Under the pieces are notes generated by a model. That model searched no databases. It was given only the letters and a program-made list of their open reading frames with translations, and was not told the DNA's origin. A DNA stretch of 64,000 bases from Deuterostichococcus epilithicus. Its lineage: Eukaryota; Chlorophyta; Trebouxiophyceae; Prasiolales; Stichococcaceae. The position numbers and the translations under genes are program-made. The stretch lies in the NCBI GenBank assembly GCA_033439295.1, contig JAVTLE010000004.1, forward strand, positions 620,012 to 684,011, in the 5' to 3' direction. This document shows positions 38,351 through 50,768 of the stretch, in pieces; position 1 is the stretch's first letter; every line of letters begins with the position of its first letter.

Positions 38351-41300
38351 AACGCTTGACGGCGGCGGCTGCTGCGGCAGCCTGGGCGCGGCGGCCCCAA
38401 CGTCCGCGCCGAGGTTGCCGGGCGGCGCCTCCGCGGGACCGCTGCCGGACGCGGTGCGCTGCTGGGCGGCGACGCTAGTCGCGCGGCCGTTGGGCAGCTG
38501 CTGCTGAGCCAGCTGCGGCTCGGACGACGAGCGGTGCACGGCAGGGCGGTCTGCCGGCGGGCGTGCGTCAACCGCGCGCCGTAGCGGGGCGGCGCCCTTG
38601 GGCGGGCCCTCCCGGGGAGGCCCGGCGCCACCGTTGGTGGAGGCGTGCGGCCGCAGTAGCGGCGGCGAGGTCCGGCTCCCGCTGCCGACGCGCCGCGGGG
38701 GGCGCTCCGGCGCCAGCCGCGGTTCCCGCTGCTCGCCGGGCGCGGGACTGCCGCGCCCCCTTGGCCCCGCCAGATGCTGCTGCTGCTGCTGTTGCTTCGG
38801 GGGCGGCATCGGCCCGCCATCAGCCTGCGCAGCGTCTGTGCCGCCATCGCCGCCACCATCGGCAGCGGCATCTGGCGGGACCTCGCCACCGGGCTGTGGC
38901 GCCTCGCGGGAGTCTGACTCGGCCAGCTCCACCAGCTGCGCCTGCTCCAGCTGGCCACCCTGTGTTCAAACATATTGAGTGAGCAACCTTGACTGCAGCA
39001 GCTGGCAGCCGAAACAGCAACAGCACAGACACAACGGTTATGACAGCCGCGCTGGCACTGTCAACGACAACCCAGGCTGCAAGACGAATGCACGCCTGAA
39101 CAGCAAGCCCTTGGACACCGCTCAGTCCCACCAAGCCGATGCTGCTCATGTGGAGTGACCATGAGCGCGCAGCGACTGGCTGCGCAGCCGGAGCGTGCAG
39201 CGCCAGTAACAGCCAGACATGCAGGGGAACGAATGACGCACCTCGGCGAGGGCACGCTGCGCGGCAGCCAGCTGCGCGGCGGCGGCGGCCTCGGCGGCCA
39301 TGCGGCGGGACCAGTAGCCACCCTCCTCCGACAGCAGCTCGCGCCGGCGCGCCTCCATCACCGCCTCCTCCGCCGCACGGGCAGCCTCCAGCTCCTCCGC
39401 GCGCCGCCGCCTGGGGGGTGGAATATGTGTTGTTTTTACAAAGCCAAAAACATCTGGAAGGCGCTCTGAAAGGCGACCTTGACAACGCTTCGGCTGTGGC
39501 ATCTGAGGTCGCTGTGCCAGGGCTGGACAGAGGAGGCCCGGAACAATCAGCAGGACGAATCGGTGCTGCACGATGTTGGGGTCTCCATCGTTTGCTGCTG
39601 TAGGCTGCTTCCGGGGTACTGATTCTAGCGCGTAGGGAGCTAGACGAGTGGGGCTTTACTTTGGTGCGGCAGGCGATGAGAGGCTGCATGCAGCAACTGG
39701 GCAAAGAACCCTGTGTAAGCGAGGGCAACTGGTCGAAGACTCAGCTATCCCATGAGACCGCATGTGTCTGCATCATTGCGACCATCACATGCCGTGCCCA
39801 TCTGCCACACATGACATGAGTGGAATTGAATCAGCAGGCACATGCGATCCAGGCAGACGCGAAGGACCATCGGCTGATTGTGCCCAGATATTATGACCGG
39901 CACAGGCTGGAAGCTGCGCTGCCGGCCATCTTCATCCGGGCTGGGTTGTGCTGTGTGCACTATGCGGCAGACGGACCCCACTGGCAGAGGGTGAACGATT
40001 GCTTGACGAAGCGCACAAAAGAATCAGGCGCAGCTCCAGCCATGACGGCTGAAGCATTCAGAAGCGGCTTTCCGGGCGGGCGGGCGGGGGGGAAGCAGCC
40101 TCACAGCAGCCTCGCAGCAGCTGCAAGCGGCACATCAGATATTCGGCATCAGACGAAGCGACGCGTCCGGGAAGGGCCCCACCGTTCCTCCTCGGCAAAC
40201 GCCTTCTGCGCGGCTGTGGCCTGCTCCGAGGCGGCGCGCTCAGCGGCGGCGGCGGCCTGCTTCTCGGCGGCCAGCCGCTCCTTCTCGGAGCGCGCCTTGC
40301 CCTTGACCTTGGCTTTTGCCTGCGTCTTGCGCTCCTTGGCCGCCTGCTCCCGCTGGTGCCGCTCCTCCTGTTGCGGAAACAGTATCACAGGGGGAATCAA
40401 TTGCTGCTGCGGTTTTTCAGACAGGCGCAGGGTGCAGAAGTGTGCAGCTTGCAGCATTGCAGCTTGAGACTGGACCAGGATGGAGGCCACGCGAGGACGC
40501 GTCCATGAAGCAGCTTGAAGCACAGCATACCCAAAGGCGTCGGCAACATGCAGGTGGCTCGCGGGATGACGAATATGCATCTGCAGACAGGCTGCGCTAG
40601 GCCAGAGAGATGCCCTGGGGCGCACATCCATCTTGACGATGGCGGCTTCAGCCTCGGCAGCGCGATTGGTCGCAAAGCCCAGCGCCAGCAGGTCCAGCCG
40701 CTCCTGCAGGCAGCAGGAAGCAGCTCGTGAGCCGCTGCGCTGAAGACGACATTGAGGCAACACGACGGTGCAGAAGGGCAGGACACGCCCTGCTTTGACA
40801 GATGAGCTGAGGCAGCCCACATGCCGCAGCCGATCAGGCTTGCAGGCGCTGAGACGCTGACAGGCTCCTGGTGCATGCGTGGCACTTTCTGCCGGCAGGC
40901 TTTCGAAAAGCGCTGCCCAAACATGTCCAGTCTGCAAGGCTACCACAGGGGGGCCCGAGGCCATAAGCAGGGGCAGAGCCCTTCATGGTTCAACCGGGTT
41001 TAGGGATCAACCCTCTCGCCTGCAGCAGCGGCAGCGCCAGCTGCGCGCCGACGGCGGCGCCGGGGTCGTCGCAGGCGGTGTTGACGAGCGCCATCTCCAG
41101 GTGCTGCAGCGCCGCGGCGCCGTCTGCCAGGCGCTCCTCCACCGCGCGCCGCTCCCGCTGGATCCAGGCGAAGAAGGTGCAGTCGTCCTCGTCCGTGTAC
41201 AGCTGCTTGCGCACGTCCTGCGGGGTGGGTCCAGGACGCCACGCCGTAAGTTCTGCAGCATTCCAGGGCCTTCCACACGGCTGCGGGCTTCGATCAGGTC

Positions 41301-44300
41301 GACTGCAGCCTTCATGGAGGGGGGTAGTGGCAAACGTAGGTAGCGATTCTACCACTCCCCGACAATGCGCCGGGGGATCGGCGGGTTGTGGGAAAGGTGA
41401 AACAGACAGCGCGGCGGCAGCGGAGAAACTCATCCAGCGTTTGTGGAGGCGCATTGCGGGCGGAGCCAGGAGCCGCACCCGCTGGAAGTGCTGGCGCAGC
41501 TTCTGCAGCGTGGACTCCTGCTGCGTGGCCTGCGCCGCGGCGACGATGAGGGCGCGCGCCTCACTGCCAGACACCTTGCCGCTGCCGTTGACGACGCCGG
41601 AGCCGCCACCCTCCTCCACATCGCCCGCAGGCGTCGTCGAGTCCTCTGTGTGGCACAGATATGCGAAGGAGATTGAGTGGGAAAGGGTGACTGCTTCAAA
41701 TGCAGAAGATCAGATGGAGAAGAAAGGGCGGCGAACCAACATGAGGATCAAGGTAGGCCGCGACATGCGCGGCTCGCTCGCACGCGGCACGCCCAGCATT
41801 GCTTCTGACTGCAGGCCATTCCCCTGTGCCGCAGTCCGAGACCGCTACAGGACAGGAGGCGCATGGCGCCGAGCGGGAAGGCGGCGCGCACCAGGCGTCG
41901 CGGCGCCGGCCTCCGCGGCGGCGGCGCTCGCGGCGGCGGAGGCGCTGGTGAGCTCCTGGAACCGCTCCAGCAGCGACTGCACCGTGGAGCGCCACCCCTG
42001 CAGCTGCTTCAGCTCCTGGTCCCGCTTCGCCATCTCCACCTCCGTGCGCTGCCGCTTGTCGTAGATGCCCTGCGACGGGAGCGATGTGTTCCACTTTGTA
42101 CTGGTACGTTTGTTCACAGGTCTGATAGCAGCAGGTGCGGGTGGCCGTGCAGCATGCCGCCCCAGTGCTGAACAGCAGGCAGGCAGCGCAGGTGAGGCAG
42201 GGTGCAGAGGTGGCCAGGAGCTTCCAACCCGCACGCCTGCGCTGTGGCTTGAGATGTGTGGGGAGGGAACCGTGTCAGTGTCCTCTGCACGCCCCATGAT
42301 GACGCCCCCTGCCGTGATATCTGACCTGACATACCTCAGGAACACACTTTACTGTGCAGCAAGGCTGTGTCCAAGCCCGTGTACACCACACCTGCAGCCT
42401 GCCTCCCCCACACAGCAGCCACCTTAGGCGAAAAGTCGGTCCCCAGACGGCCCGGCGTGTTGCGCACCCGCAGCTGAGCGCCCTCTGCTGCCTCCCTTCA
42501 TGAGGGTTCAGGGTCATGGGAGCACCATCGAGGCAGCCAGACACGCGCCTGCAGCCGGGCGCCGTGCTGCCGGAAGGACGTCTGCACCTCCAGCTGCTCC
42601 TCGATGGCGGCGTCCGCGGCGGCTGCGCGGTGCCGCTCCATCTCCGCGGCGCTGCGGAAGGTGCCCTCCAGCCCCCGGGGCGCGTTCTTCACCTCCTCCA
42701 GCTCCCGCTTGAGGCGGTCAAACTCCGGCTCGCCCTGGCAGGTGCATTGCAGCTTGCTTTGCGAGTCACCACATCCAGTTCTCCACATTCAGTTTCCAGA
42801 GAGGCCTGTGCTGTGCATGCTTAACCTCTGCAACTCCCGCGTCCGGCGGTCTCCGGCTCCTGCACAATATCGTAGTGGAAGGCCGAGTTCTGAATGAGCT
42901 ACATTGGGTTCGCAAGGGTCGGTGAGCTTCCTCATAAATGACAAAGCCCGACGACAAGCTGCCACCCAACAGCGCAAGCACTTGGCAGCAACTCGCGCGA
43001 CTGCTGCGAGGGGCAGCCCTATTCAGGCCTTGTCATCATGTGGGAGCTGGCAACGCTTGCAATCAGACCGTCAGCACTTCGGTTACTGGACGCTGAATAA
43101 AGAGAAGATGCAGATAATGTACCTAGATATTATGACCGGCGCAGGCTGGAAGCTGCGCTGCCGGCCATCTTCATCCGGGCTGGGCTGTGATGTGTGCACT
43201 ATGCGGCAGACGGACCCCACTGGCAGAGGGTGAACGATTGCTTGACGAAGCGCACATAGCTCTATAACGTCCAGGTCGATTGGCTGTGCAGGACGCTATC
43301 ACGTGCTGGCAGCGGAGCGCACGGAGCTCCATCTTCCAGAGCAAACCGGCTGCCGTGGAAACAGCAGTTCGAGACACACGCAGCGGCCCCCCAGCCCGCA
43401 AGGCAGCACGCACCAATGAACTCCCAGAAACCCTGAACCCAAGCCCTGAGCCCACCTGGCGCAGCTGGGTCTTGAGGGAGCGCAGGCGGCGCTCGCCCAT
43501 GATCTGGTCGTAGCACAGGCCGTGCAGCTTGGCGCGCGTCAGCAGCACCTCCCGCCGCAGCATGGCCATGATGACCTGGTCCGGCAGCTCGCGTGACTCC
43601 TCGTCCGGCTTTTCCGCCGCCGGCGGCTGCGGCCTAAAGTGAAATATTACAATTGTCAAATTTGCATGTTCTTCAGCAACACCATTTGAACACTCACTCG
43701 GCAGCTCCTGCAACTCCTCATCGGGCTTCTCCGCCGCCGGCGCCTGCGGCCTGCGGTTCAAGGGGGTTTGAATATCTGGATTGGAAGATTTTAGCAACCT
43801 TGATAGCATTGATGACCTCATCCGGCAGCTCCCATGACTATTTCCGGAAACACCAGCGGGCGAGAGTGCACGGTGGCAGTGGTTCACAAAGCGGGAACCA
43901 TCTTGCCCACTGGTGGTGCCGCCTCCTGCACAGCCGTGCTAAGGGTTTTGTTAAAATTGTCACAGATTGTGTCTGGCTGTTTTGTCGTAACCCCCTTGCA
44001 GTAAATGCCCGCGAGCTGACTGATAACTCCCACACTACTTCGGTTGTGTCATACTGCGCCTCAGTGGCCAACAGCAACACGTGAGCATGCCCGCATGTTG
44101 CAGGGGACCGTGCGGCGCAGTGTGACACGCTTTGCACAGCAGCATTGCTGCGGCACGGCCCGCACTCCCAGCAGATGCGTGTGCAAGCATGNACCCCCCC
44201 CTTTCGCATCCAAATAATCCCGCACACCTCATGTCGTGCTGCTTGGCGAGCTCGGCGGCGGCGCGGCGGGAGGCTAGCATCGCAGCCAGCAGCTCCTTGG

Positions 44301-47300
44301 CAGAGGCCGCCCGTGCTGCCCAGGAGGCCTGGTCCGCCAGCGCCGTGACCAGCGCCTCGTGCGCGCCGCGCGCTGTCGGTACCCGGCCGCCTGCGGCATG
44401 ATAGGGGCCACGGCATTCGAGAGCAAGTCGACATCTCCGAAAAGATGAAAGGGAGGCCAGGTTCGTCAGCGCAGTCACGACGCCTCGATAGCGCCGCGCC
44501 GTCCGCAGCCCCACCTGCCTGCGATCCACAGCAGCGCTGACTGTGAGCAGCTTTTATGTGGAAGGTTGGTGTGGGCAGAATGGCCAGCGAGCTGTTGCAT
44601 CAAGCATCGTCGCCAGCAACTCTTGCGCGCAGCGCGCTGACTCACGGCCCGCCCGCGGGGCCAGGGCAGGGTTGGGGGTTGCATTCAAGCAAACGGAGGA
44701 GGTTGCCAGACAGCAGGATAACAGGTTGGACGTACAGGCTTTCCAGCAAAGCACGTGTTCGGGATGGCCGGCAGTGCTCCCATGAGGCGTAGCATCCACT
44801 AGAATACATCACGGGGCATTCAGGAAACCCAGAAAAGCTCAGGAAGCTGCCCAACGTGTGTCATTTCATGAGCATGGGCTGGCAGGACACCCCAAGTAGC
44901 CAGCGAACATGCGCGCAAACCCACAATGACGTAGCGGCTGCCGTGGGGTCAAAGCGCGCACCAAGGCAGCGCTTTGCGCCGTCTCGCGCCTTTTCCGCGG
45001 TTGACACAATGGTGCCGTACACCCACTCCAGCACCAGCCCCATCTTGTGCGGGTCCTCCTCTGGGCCCACCTGTTGCGGAGTTGGTGAGGAATGCTTGAT
45101 GTCGGGACGTGATTGCTATCATAAATGCTGAAGTGATTGCGAAGCAGGTCCTGAGCTCGCCAAGCAGGCAGGGGGTGACCCCGCCAGCGCCTCTGTCCCA
45201 AGCCAGCACTTCACCTACCTAAGGGCAGGTGCGACAGGCACGGCAATTGCTAATGGCTGGAGTGCATGACAAGCATGCTTCTTGTGTTCAAAGCTGCGGC
45301 TGGCATGCCCTGCCACGCAGGTTGTCACGCAGGCTACAGGGCTGCGTGACAGGCATGCCACCTGCAGTTGAGAACAAGGAGCAAGCACCTTGCGTGGGTG
45401 GCCGTCTTCGCTGCTAGCACATGCACACGCTGTCGCATGCATGCGACAATAATAGGCTGCCGAATCCTGCTGAGTGGACCAAGGGGATTGAAACTCCTTC
45501 AATTCCCTTGGTGTGGACAGCGCGCACCTTGCGCGGGTGGCCGTCCTCACCCAGCTGGCGCTCGGCCAGGTGGCCCAGCCACTTGGCGTTGACCGCCAGC
45601 CGCGTGCCGCCGTCGAGCAGCGTGAAAAGGTCCACGTCCCCAATGCCCTCCTCCTCCTCCTGCATCGGCGAAATGTGCATGCGTCGGCGGAATGCGGATG
45701 GGTGGTCCGATACAACAGAGCCCGGTGAGTGAGGTGTTGCGCCGCATGCAGGACATCTGTGTGACCTGTCGTGGTTCTGCATATCGGGGTTCTGCGTCCA
45801 CAATTAGCTGCGAGAGAGATGCGCTCCTTCGACTTTCACTGGGAGAGGATCCGTCAGGGGCAGGCCGCCATGTGCATGAACGATGCTGGGTGGGCTGCAG
45901 CCTCGCCTGTGCATCCCCAGTCTCAATGCCCCTTCCCCTCTTCTCCTCAAGAACAAAGCCTCCCGCAGCACAGCCAGCAGCGCATTGACCACATCCTCGC
46001 TGGCTGCCTCAACCTGCATCGATCCGGTTTCCCGCTCATCAATCTGGCGCCCCCCGCACACATTGAATGTCTCCTTTTTCAGCGCACCTCCACGTCTGCG
46101 TCCTTAGCCTCGGGCTTGAGCTTGGCGGAGAAGCCGTCGATCTTCTCCGTGATCCACTCGCAGATGCGGGCGACCTCGTCCGGCGGCAGCCGGTCCAGGT
46201 CCTCGTAAAAGAGCTCCGTGCGGCTGGACTCGCGCTGCCCCTCCGGCAGCACCTCGCACACGAAGCTGGTCACCGGGAACAGCACCGCATGGTACCTGCG
46301 TGCGGCACCAGAGGCATGCGAGCATGAGAAGAGGGGGAGAAGGCCCGGGGGGGGGAGAGCTCATAATGCAGGTTTGAAAAGTTTAAAACTCAAGGCTGTC
46401 GCCACTACATTTGCAGAACACTTGCATGCGTTGCCTGCTTGTAAACTTCCTGTTCAGCACGCCTCCTGCAAGGCAAGCTCAGAACAGGAGCCACACACCA
46501 GCGAAGCAGCCATGCACATGCCGCGACCCAGCCTGGGACGGACTGCAGCGCGCTGCGGGGGAGCTGAAGCAGATCTCAAGGATGTGCGCAGGCTCCGGGC
46601 TCCGGGGGACTCTAAGTGGGCTCCGGGGGGGACTCACAGGAACTCGTGCTCCTTCTCCAGCGCCGCCAGCATGGTGGTGATGAGCTCCACGTTGGCGTCG
46701 CGCATGGGCAGCGCCTCACCGCCGCCGCTGCCGCCGCGGGGCCGCAGCGCCGGCCGCCGCTGCTGCGCCGCCTCCTCCTGCAGCTGCCGGTTGTGCGCGT
46801 GCACCTGGGACAGCAGGTCCGACCTGCGCACGACAGAATTGACGCAGAGTCGCATCAGAATCGCATTGACTGCTTGATGTGCGTGTTTGATTGATGGGCT
46901 TGGAGGTCCGACCTCTGGGTCCCTGCAGCTGGAGTTGCACGCGTACACCTGGGGCAGCAGGATGCAGGAGGAGCTTGCTTGAAGTAAGGCCAGTGGGATT
47001 CGTTTTGCACAGACATGAGGCCACGAAGCCACTGGCATGGGCTGCCGCAGCACAGGCCCGATGGCCTTGTCAACGGGCCGCGTGCCAGGCGGGTCTTCCA
47101 GCAGCAGCCACCTGAAAGTCACTGTCTCCGGAAGGAATGCGGTGCAGCGGTGCGATGTTGCTCTCACATGCGTTGCCGCAGCGCGGCCTCGGCAGGCTTC
47201 TCGATGGGGCGAGTCCCCGGTGGATCCTTCGGCAGCAGCGCCCTGAGCTCCGGGTCCAAATGGTCCGTCTCCACGCAGCCACGGAAGGACTCTGCGTCAT

Positions 47301-49003
47301 AGAAGCTCGCTTCGCCGGCGCCATCGTCGTCCGCCGGCCACTGCCAGATCTGCGGAAGGTATGGCGCAACGCGCAACTTCAGGCCTGCATTTCAGTCGTG
47401 GCTCAGGCAACCGAGGCCAGCGTTGCGCGCCAGCACAGCTCAGCAGGAGTTTGATCCTTTAAGGAAAGACATCCAGTCGTGCAAACCAGGAAATGCAGAG
47501 CTGTAACGCTGGGCAAAGCCAGGCGGAGACCGCCGCAGACGGCCAACACCCTGGTCCGACTGCGAATTCCGCATGGCAGACCCACCTTCCAGGTCTTCTT
47601 GTCGGTCTGCAGGCGGGAGAGGCCCTCCTCCAGGACCTCCGTCAGCGTGGGCTCCGGCGGCAGCGGCAGCAGCTCCTCGCCCGCCGCCTCTGCCTCCGCA
47701 ATTTCCGCCGCTGCAGGAACGATCCGACATTCTTTGTGCGCAGTGACTTCATCGGTGGAGGAAATTTGCAGTCAGAGCCTGGGCGTCAGGAAGTGCAGGC
47801 GGCATCCGTCCGCTGCGCCTCGCATTCAAGGCATCGCATGTGCAGCCCAATCGCACCAAAGAGCGATGCTCTTCCTGCAGGCGAGACAAGCTCCCTTGAC
47901 ATGCACCAGTACTCCCAAACGGCACGCACCGGCCTGTTTCTGGTAGCGCTCAGTGAGCGCCGCAGCGCGCTCACGCAGAGCTGCCACATCCAGCGTCAGC
48001 AGCTCGGTGCGCTCCTCCGGGTTCACCGTCTCCCAGAAGGGGCGCACTGCGGCGACCCGCTCCTGCGGCAGCGCCTGCACCTCATCCTGTGGGCGGGCAG
48101 GCGAGTGAGCTGTCAATTCACGCGTCAAGCACAGCGTTGTGGGCTTCCACAAGGGATGCATGCCGCCACCCGCTCCTGCGGCGATGACTGCACTCTGGCT
48201 GCCCAGCCACAGGGATCTCAAGGCATGATCGACTCCAAAATATTTGCTTCCATGAACCCCTGACGCACATGTGCATGAACCTCGGGATGCAGGGAGCCGC
48301 TTGCACGCTAGATTGCGGTTCCAAGTCCACTTGCAGATTCCCAGCTGTGCCTCACCTCTTTTGGAAGGGCGGGGCGCTTGGCCTCCTTGACCGGCTTGGA
48401 GCCTTTGCCATCCTTGCCCTTGCCCTTGCTGGACGCCTTCTTCTTGTTCACGCCCGGCATGCCGCCGCTCTGGGGTTTCCTGGGGGCCTGCGGGCGGCAG
48501 CGTTTCCGGCCGCCTGCTGCGCCGGCGCCTTGCTGCTGTATCCGCTGGGCTGGCCGCGGTGCAGGGGGCGCCACCTGCTGTGGCTGCCTCCCTCCGGCCT
48601 GGCTGCCGTTGGTTGTTGCGGTGTGCTGCTCAGCCACTCGAGCCGTTGGCTGCTGGCAGGCGCCGAGGGCTGTGGTTCGACTGCTTCGGCTCCCTTGTAT
48701 GATCTGCGGAGCTGCTCACTGGGTCGAGGCGGCAACTCCGCTAGTCTGCGGTCCCCATGGTAAAAGGCCGCCCTCACATCGTGAGGGTGGCCGTAATGAG
48801 CGCCATGCTCGAGCGCCTGCTGCGGTGTCCACAGCACGGCGCCTGTGCAGACGCACCTGCAGCAGGTTGGAGTCAAACATTCAGTGTGGCACCCTGTCAA
48901 GACCAGCCCGCTAAGCAGGTGCGCGCGGAAACCTCAACCCCGCATTCTGGACCAGCCACAAGCATGGGAACGTCAGGCTCCTCCAGGGACAGGCAGGACG
49001 TGC
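32650..49003 (-). CDS. Giant ubiquitin carboxyl-terminal hydrolase-related protein (plant DUF629/UCH type)
   Basis: Resembles the plant UCH-related proteins that join a helical DUF629-type region to a USP-like catalytic domain. N-terminal exons include about 49003-48933 (CLSLEEPDVPML, tentative), 48842 onwards (AVLWTPQQALEHGAHYGHP) and a Lys-rich KKKASSKGKGK block. Helical and coiled-coil exons follow, for example RVAAVRPFWETVNPEERTEL (near 48050), RICEWITEKIDGFSAKL (near 46150), TFFAWIQRERRAVEERL (near 41160) and an Arg/Glu-rich coil near 40300 and 39370. A Pro/Gln-rich segment of roughly 900 residues spans about 38960-36130. The catalytic box GQNNCFLNVVVQSLWH has its Cys codon at 35763-35765, and the His box GHHYQAYAL has His at 32803-32805, followed by FDD. 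The stop is 32650-32652. The true start and any DUF627-like N-terminus were not found. Four single Ns (near 36146, 36372, 36977 and 37164) coincide with frame changes. Exon limits are approximate, and activity is inferred from the Cys and His boxes. Confidence 0.75.
37221..37259 (-). repeat. (CTG)13 tract encoding polyglutamine
   Basis: Thirteen uninterrupted CTG units on the plus strand give 13 consecutive Gln codons in the Pro/Gln-rich segment of the minus-strand ubiquitin-hydrolase-like gene. Shorter Gln runs of the same kind occur nearby (about 36741-36770, 38011-38036, 38320-38350). Confidence 0.85.
39886..40017 (+). repeat. 132-base dispersed repeat, copy A
   Basis: This 132-base segment begins AGATATTATGACCGGCACAG and ends GCTTGACGAAGCGCACA. 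It recurs at 43125-43256 with 3 visible substitutions and no gap. Both copies lie between recognised exons of the minus-strand ubiquitin-hydrolase-like gene. No terminal inverted repeat or target-site duplication is evident. Confidence 0.9.
43125..43256 (+). repeat. 132-base dispersed repeat, copy B
   Basis: Same orientation and length as 39886-40017. Flanking bases differ outside the 132-base unit, which shows that the unit boundaries are sharp. The copy is in an intron, so it is presumably spliced out. Confidence 0.9.
43696..43850 (-). repeat. Intronic copies of an ubiquitin-hydrolase-gene exon
   Basis: The exon encoding AAEKPDEESRELPDQVIMAM (about 43632-43560) has a copy at about 43696-43760 encoding AAEKPDEELQELP. 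A shorter third copy lies at about 43808-43845. The three are direct repeats of decreasing similarity. Confidence 0.7.
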
Positions 49004-50358
49004 CTGCAGTTTGCGAGGTTTCACGGCGATAGAGTCAAGCAGGGAGGCGAGCGGGGCGGCAAGGACTCGTAGGCTTGGGTGCAAACGTAAGTAGAGGTTC
49101 GTAGCTTACAGCATCCAAGATGACCCCAGCAGCGGGTTAGCTCAGAGGAGCTCATGCAATCATGCGCTGGGGTGAGACTCCTCCTCGAGAACGATGCTCG
49201 GTGCCAGAAGTGCCTCCTCGGAACAAGGGACAGCGGATGGCATCGTGACCGGGCGACTGCTCAGCAGTTGCGAGCCGCCAATCAAGGGCATTGCCACTGC
49301 GGACGTCAAGCTTCTTCATGAAATCCAGGCAACCAGGCAAGGGGTTCGCAGCGCCGTTTGACATTTTCATTCGGGGTGCCAGCCCGCTGTCCATGTGAAC
49401 AAATTTGCTGCGCTGTTCAGAAGGGCGGTCCATCGCGGTGTGCAACCACGGGAACTTTGCATCTGTGAAGCACATCCTCGCATGCACCCCGGTGTGCAAG
49501 GCCGTGGTGCCTACCCCAGGTCGTGAGCTGGCGCGACTTTCGGCGATAACCGTGCAGGTGAGCTCGTCAACAAGCAGCCGGGGTGATCCGCTCACCCTGT
49601 TACTCCAGCACACAGCACTGGTTGACGCTCTTGACAGCGATTGATGGCGGACAGCTGGCACAGCGGGCGGCCACGTCCCCACTCGACTGGCGACAGCAAT
49701 GCCTTCCTGAACCTCAGAAAGCTTGGCGGCCTGCACGGTCCCACACTCTTGGCCGTCCTCGCACAGTTGACGATCGAGAAGAATGTTCGACTTGCAGATA
49801 GCTCCCTGAGGATCGGTGTGAGGCGCTCCCTGTAGCGACTGCGCACTAGTGCCCATCGCCTGGTGGATAAAACCCGCGGAGCGCAGCCGTAAAGTTCACG
49901 GACGTGCGATCTGAGATCCGAGTCACACACCTCTCCGTAATGTACTGGCGAGCACAGGGCGCTGGTGCGCATGCCACAGTATGCCACTGCTTCACTTTCG
50001 ACTCCGGAATCAAGAAGCATTATACCTCGCGCAATGGTTTGGAGCTCGTGTGGCATGTACCCGCCATTGTTCTGAAGGGAAGAAGGTTTCGATCGTTCAC
50101 CCTTCTACACAACTGGTCAGCAGCCGCGATCGCCAAGTCCAAAGTTGGGGGAGTCCGGCTCAGAACCTGGATGCGCACACTCTGAGTTCCATGAGTGCAA
50201 GCAGCCGGGTGTGACGACCCCAAAACCCTCGCAGAAGTCTCTGGTAGGGTTGCTGGCGCCGGGCGCATGCATCTTAGTGCACTCGGCGCTTGCCGTTTTG
50301 TCAAACGTACTGCTGATGTTGCACTCTCCTGAACGCAGGCAGATACATAGCGTGCGGT
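49004..50358. other. Unassigned stretch with long open frames on both strands
   Basis: The minus strand is open from 49856 to 49152 and in another frame from 50056 to 49592. The plus strand has frames at 49405-49644 and 49641-49835. None shows a family motif I can name. The region is upstream of the ubiquitin-hydrolase gene, so missing 5' exons of that gene could lie here, as could a decayed mobile element. Confidence 0.3.
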
Positions 50359-50556
50359 ATGGGTGTCGTGCCGGAGTGGCTGATCGTAAAATTCCAGGAG
50401 AACCCCTTCCTGCAGGCGCTGTGGTTGGCGCCGCTCATCCTCGTTGTATTTTATTACATTGGCCTTGGATTCGGCTGGGTGGAACAGCGGCATACAGTAT
50501 GGGTCGCCGAACAAAACGCTCGGAATGCCGCGGCGGAGGAGAGCAAGCGGCAATAA
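50359..50556 (+). CDS. 65-residue single-pass membrane protein, unidentified
   Basis: A complete intronless frame runs from ATG 50359 to TAA 50554-50556. It reads MGVVPEWLIVKFQENPF, then a clear membrane helix (LQALWLAPLILVVFYYIGLG), an aromatic segment (FGWVEQRHTVWVAEQ) and an Ala/Glu/Lys tail. Codon use and the ordered hydrophobic-then-polar layout argue that it is real. I do not recognise the family. The size and shape suit a small accessory subunit of a respiratory or ER membrane complex, which is inference only. It converges on EMC8/9, whose stop is 213 bases further right. Confidence 0.6.
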   Translation: MGVVPEWLIVKFQENPFLQALWLAPLILVVFYYIGLGFGWVEQRHTVWVAEQNARNAAAEESKRQ

Positions 50557-50768
50557 AGTGCAGATGGTAGACTCATTTGCCAGGATGACGGACAGTGCCG
50601 CAGATGTTCACCCTAGAGAGCAACCCGAAGCTGTTCCTTTTTGCCATGAGAATGCTTGAGACCTGCAGAAACCATGCCGGCACGCAAAGACGTGTGCTCC
50701 TCCCTACCGGATGATTGCACCTCCCTCGGCCGCAAGGTGACGCCCCACTTCACGGTACCCCAGCCGAC

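Noticed and set aside
36000-38980. Long plus-strand frames opposite the Pro/Gln-rich segment
   Set aside because: They are reverse-complement shadows of CTG/GGC-rich DNA (poly-Ala, poly-Leu, Gly/Arg runs) with no coherent protein and are opposite a gene with catalytic motifs.
49131-49205. tRNA-like D-arm string GGGTTAGCTCAGAGG
   Set aside because: The following bases give no convincing anticodon stem or TTCGA T-loop at the right spacing and no acceptor stem closes.
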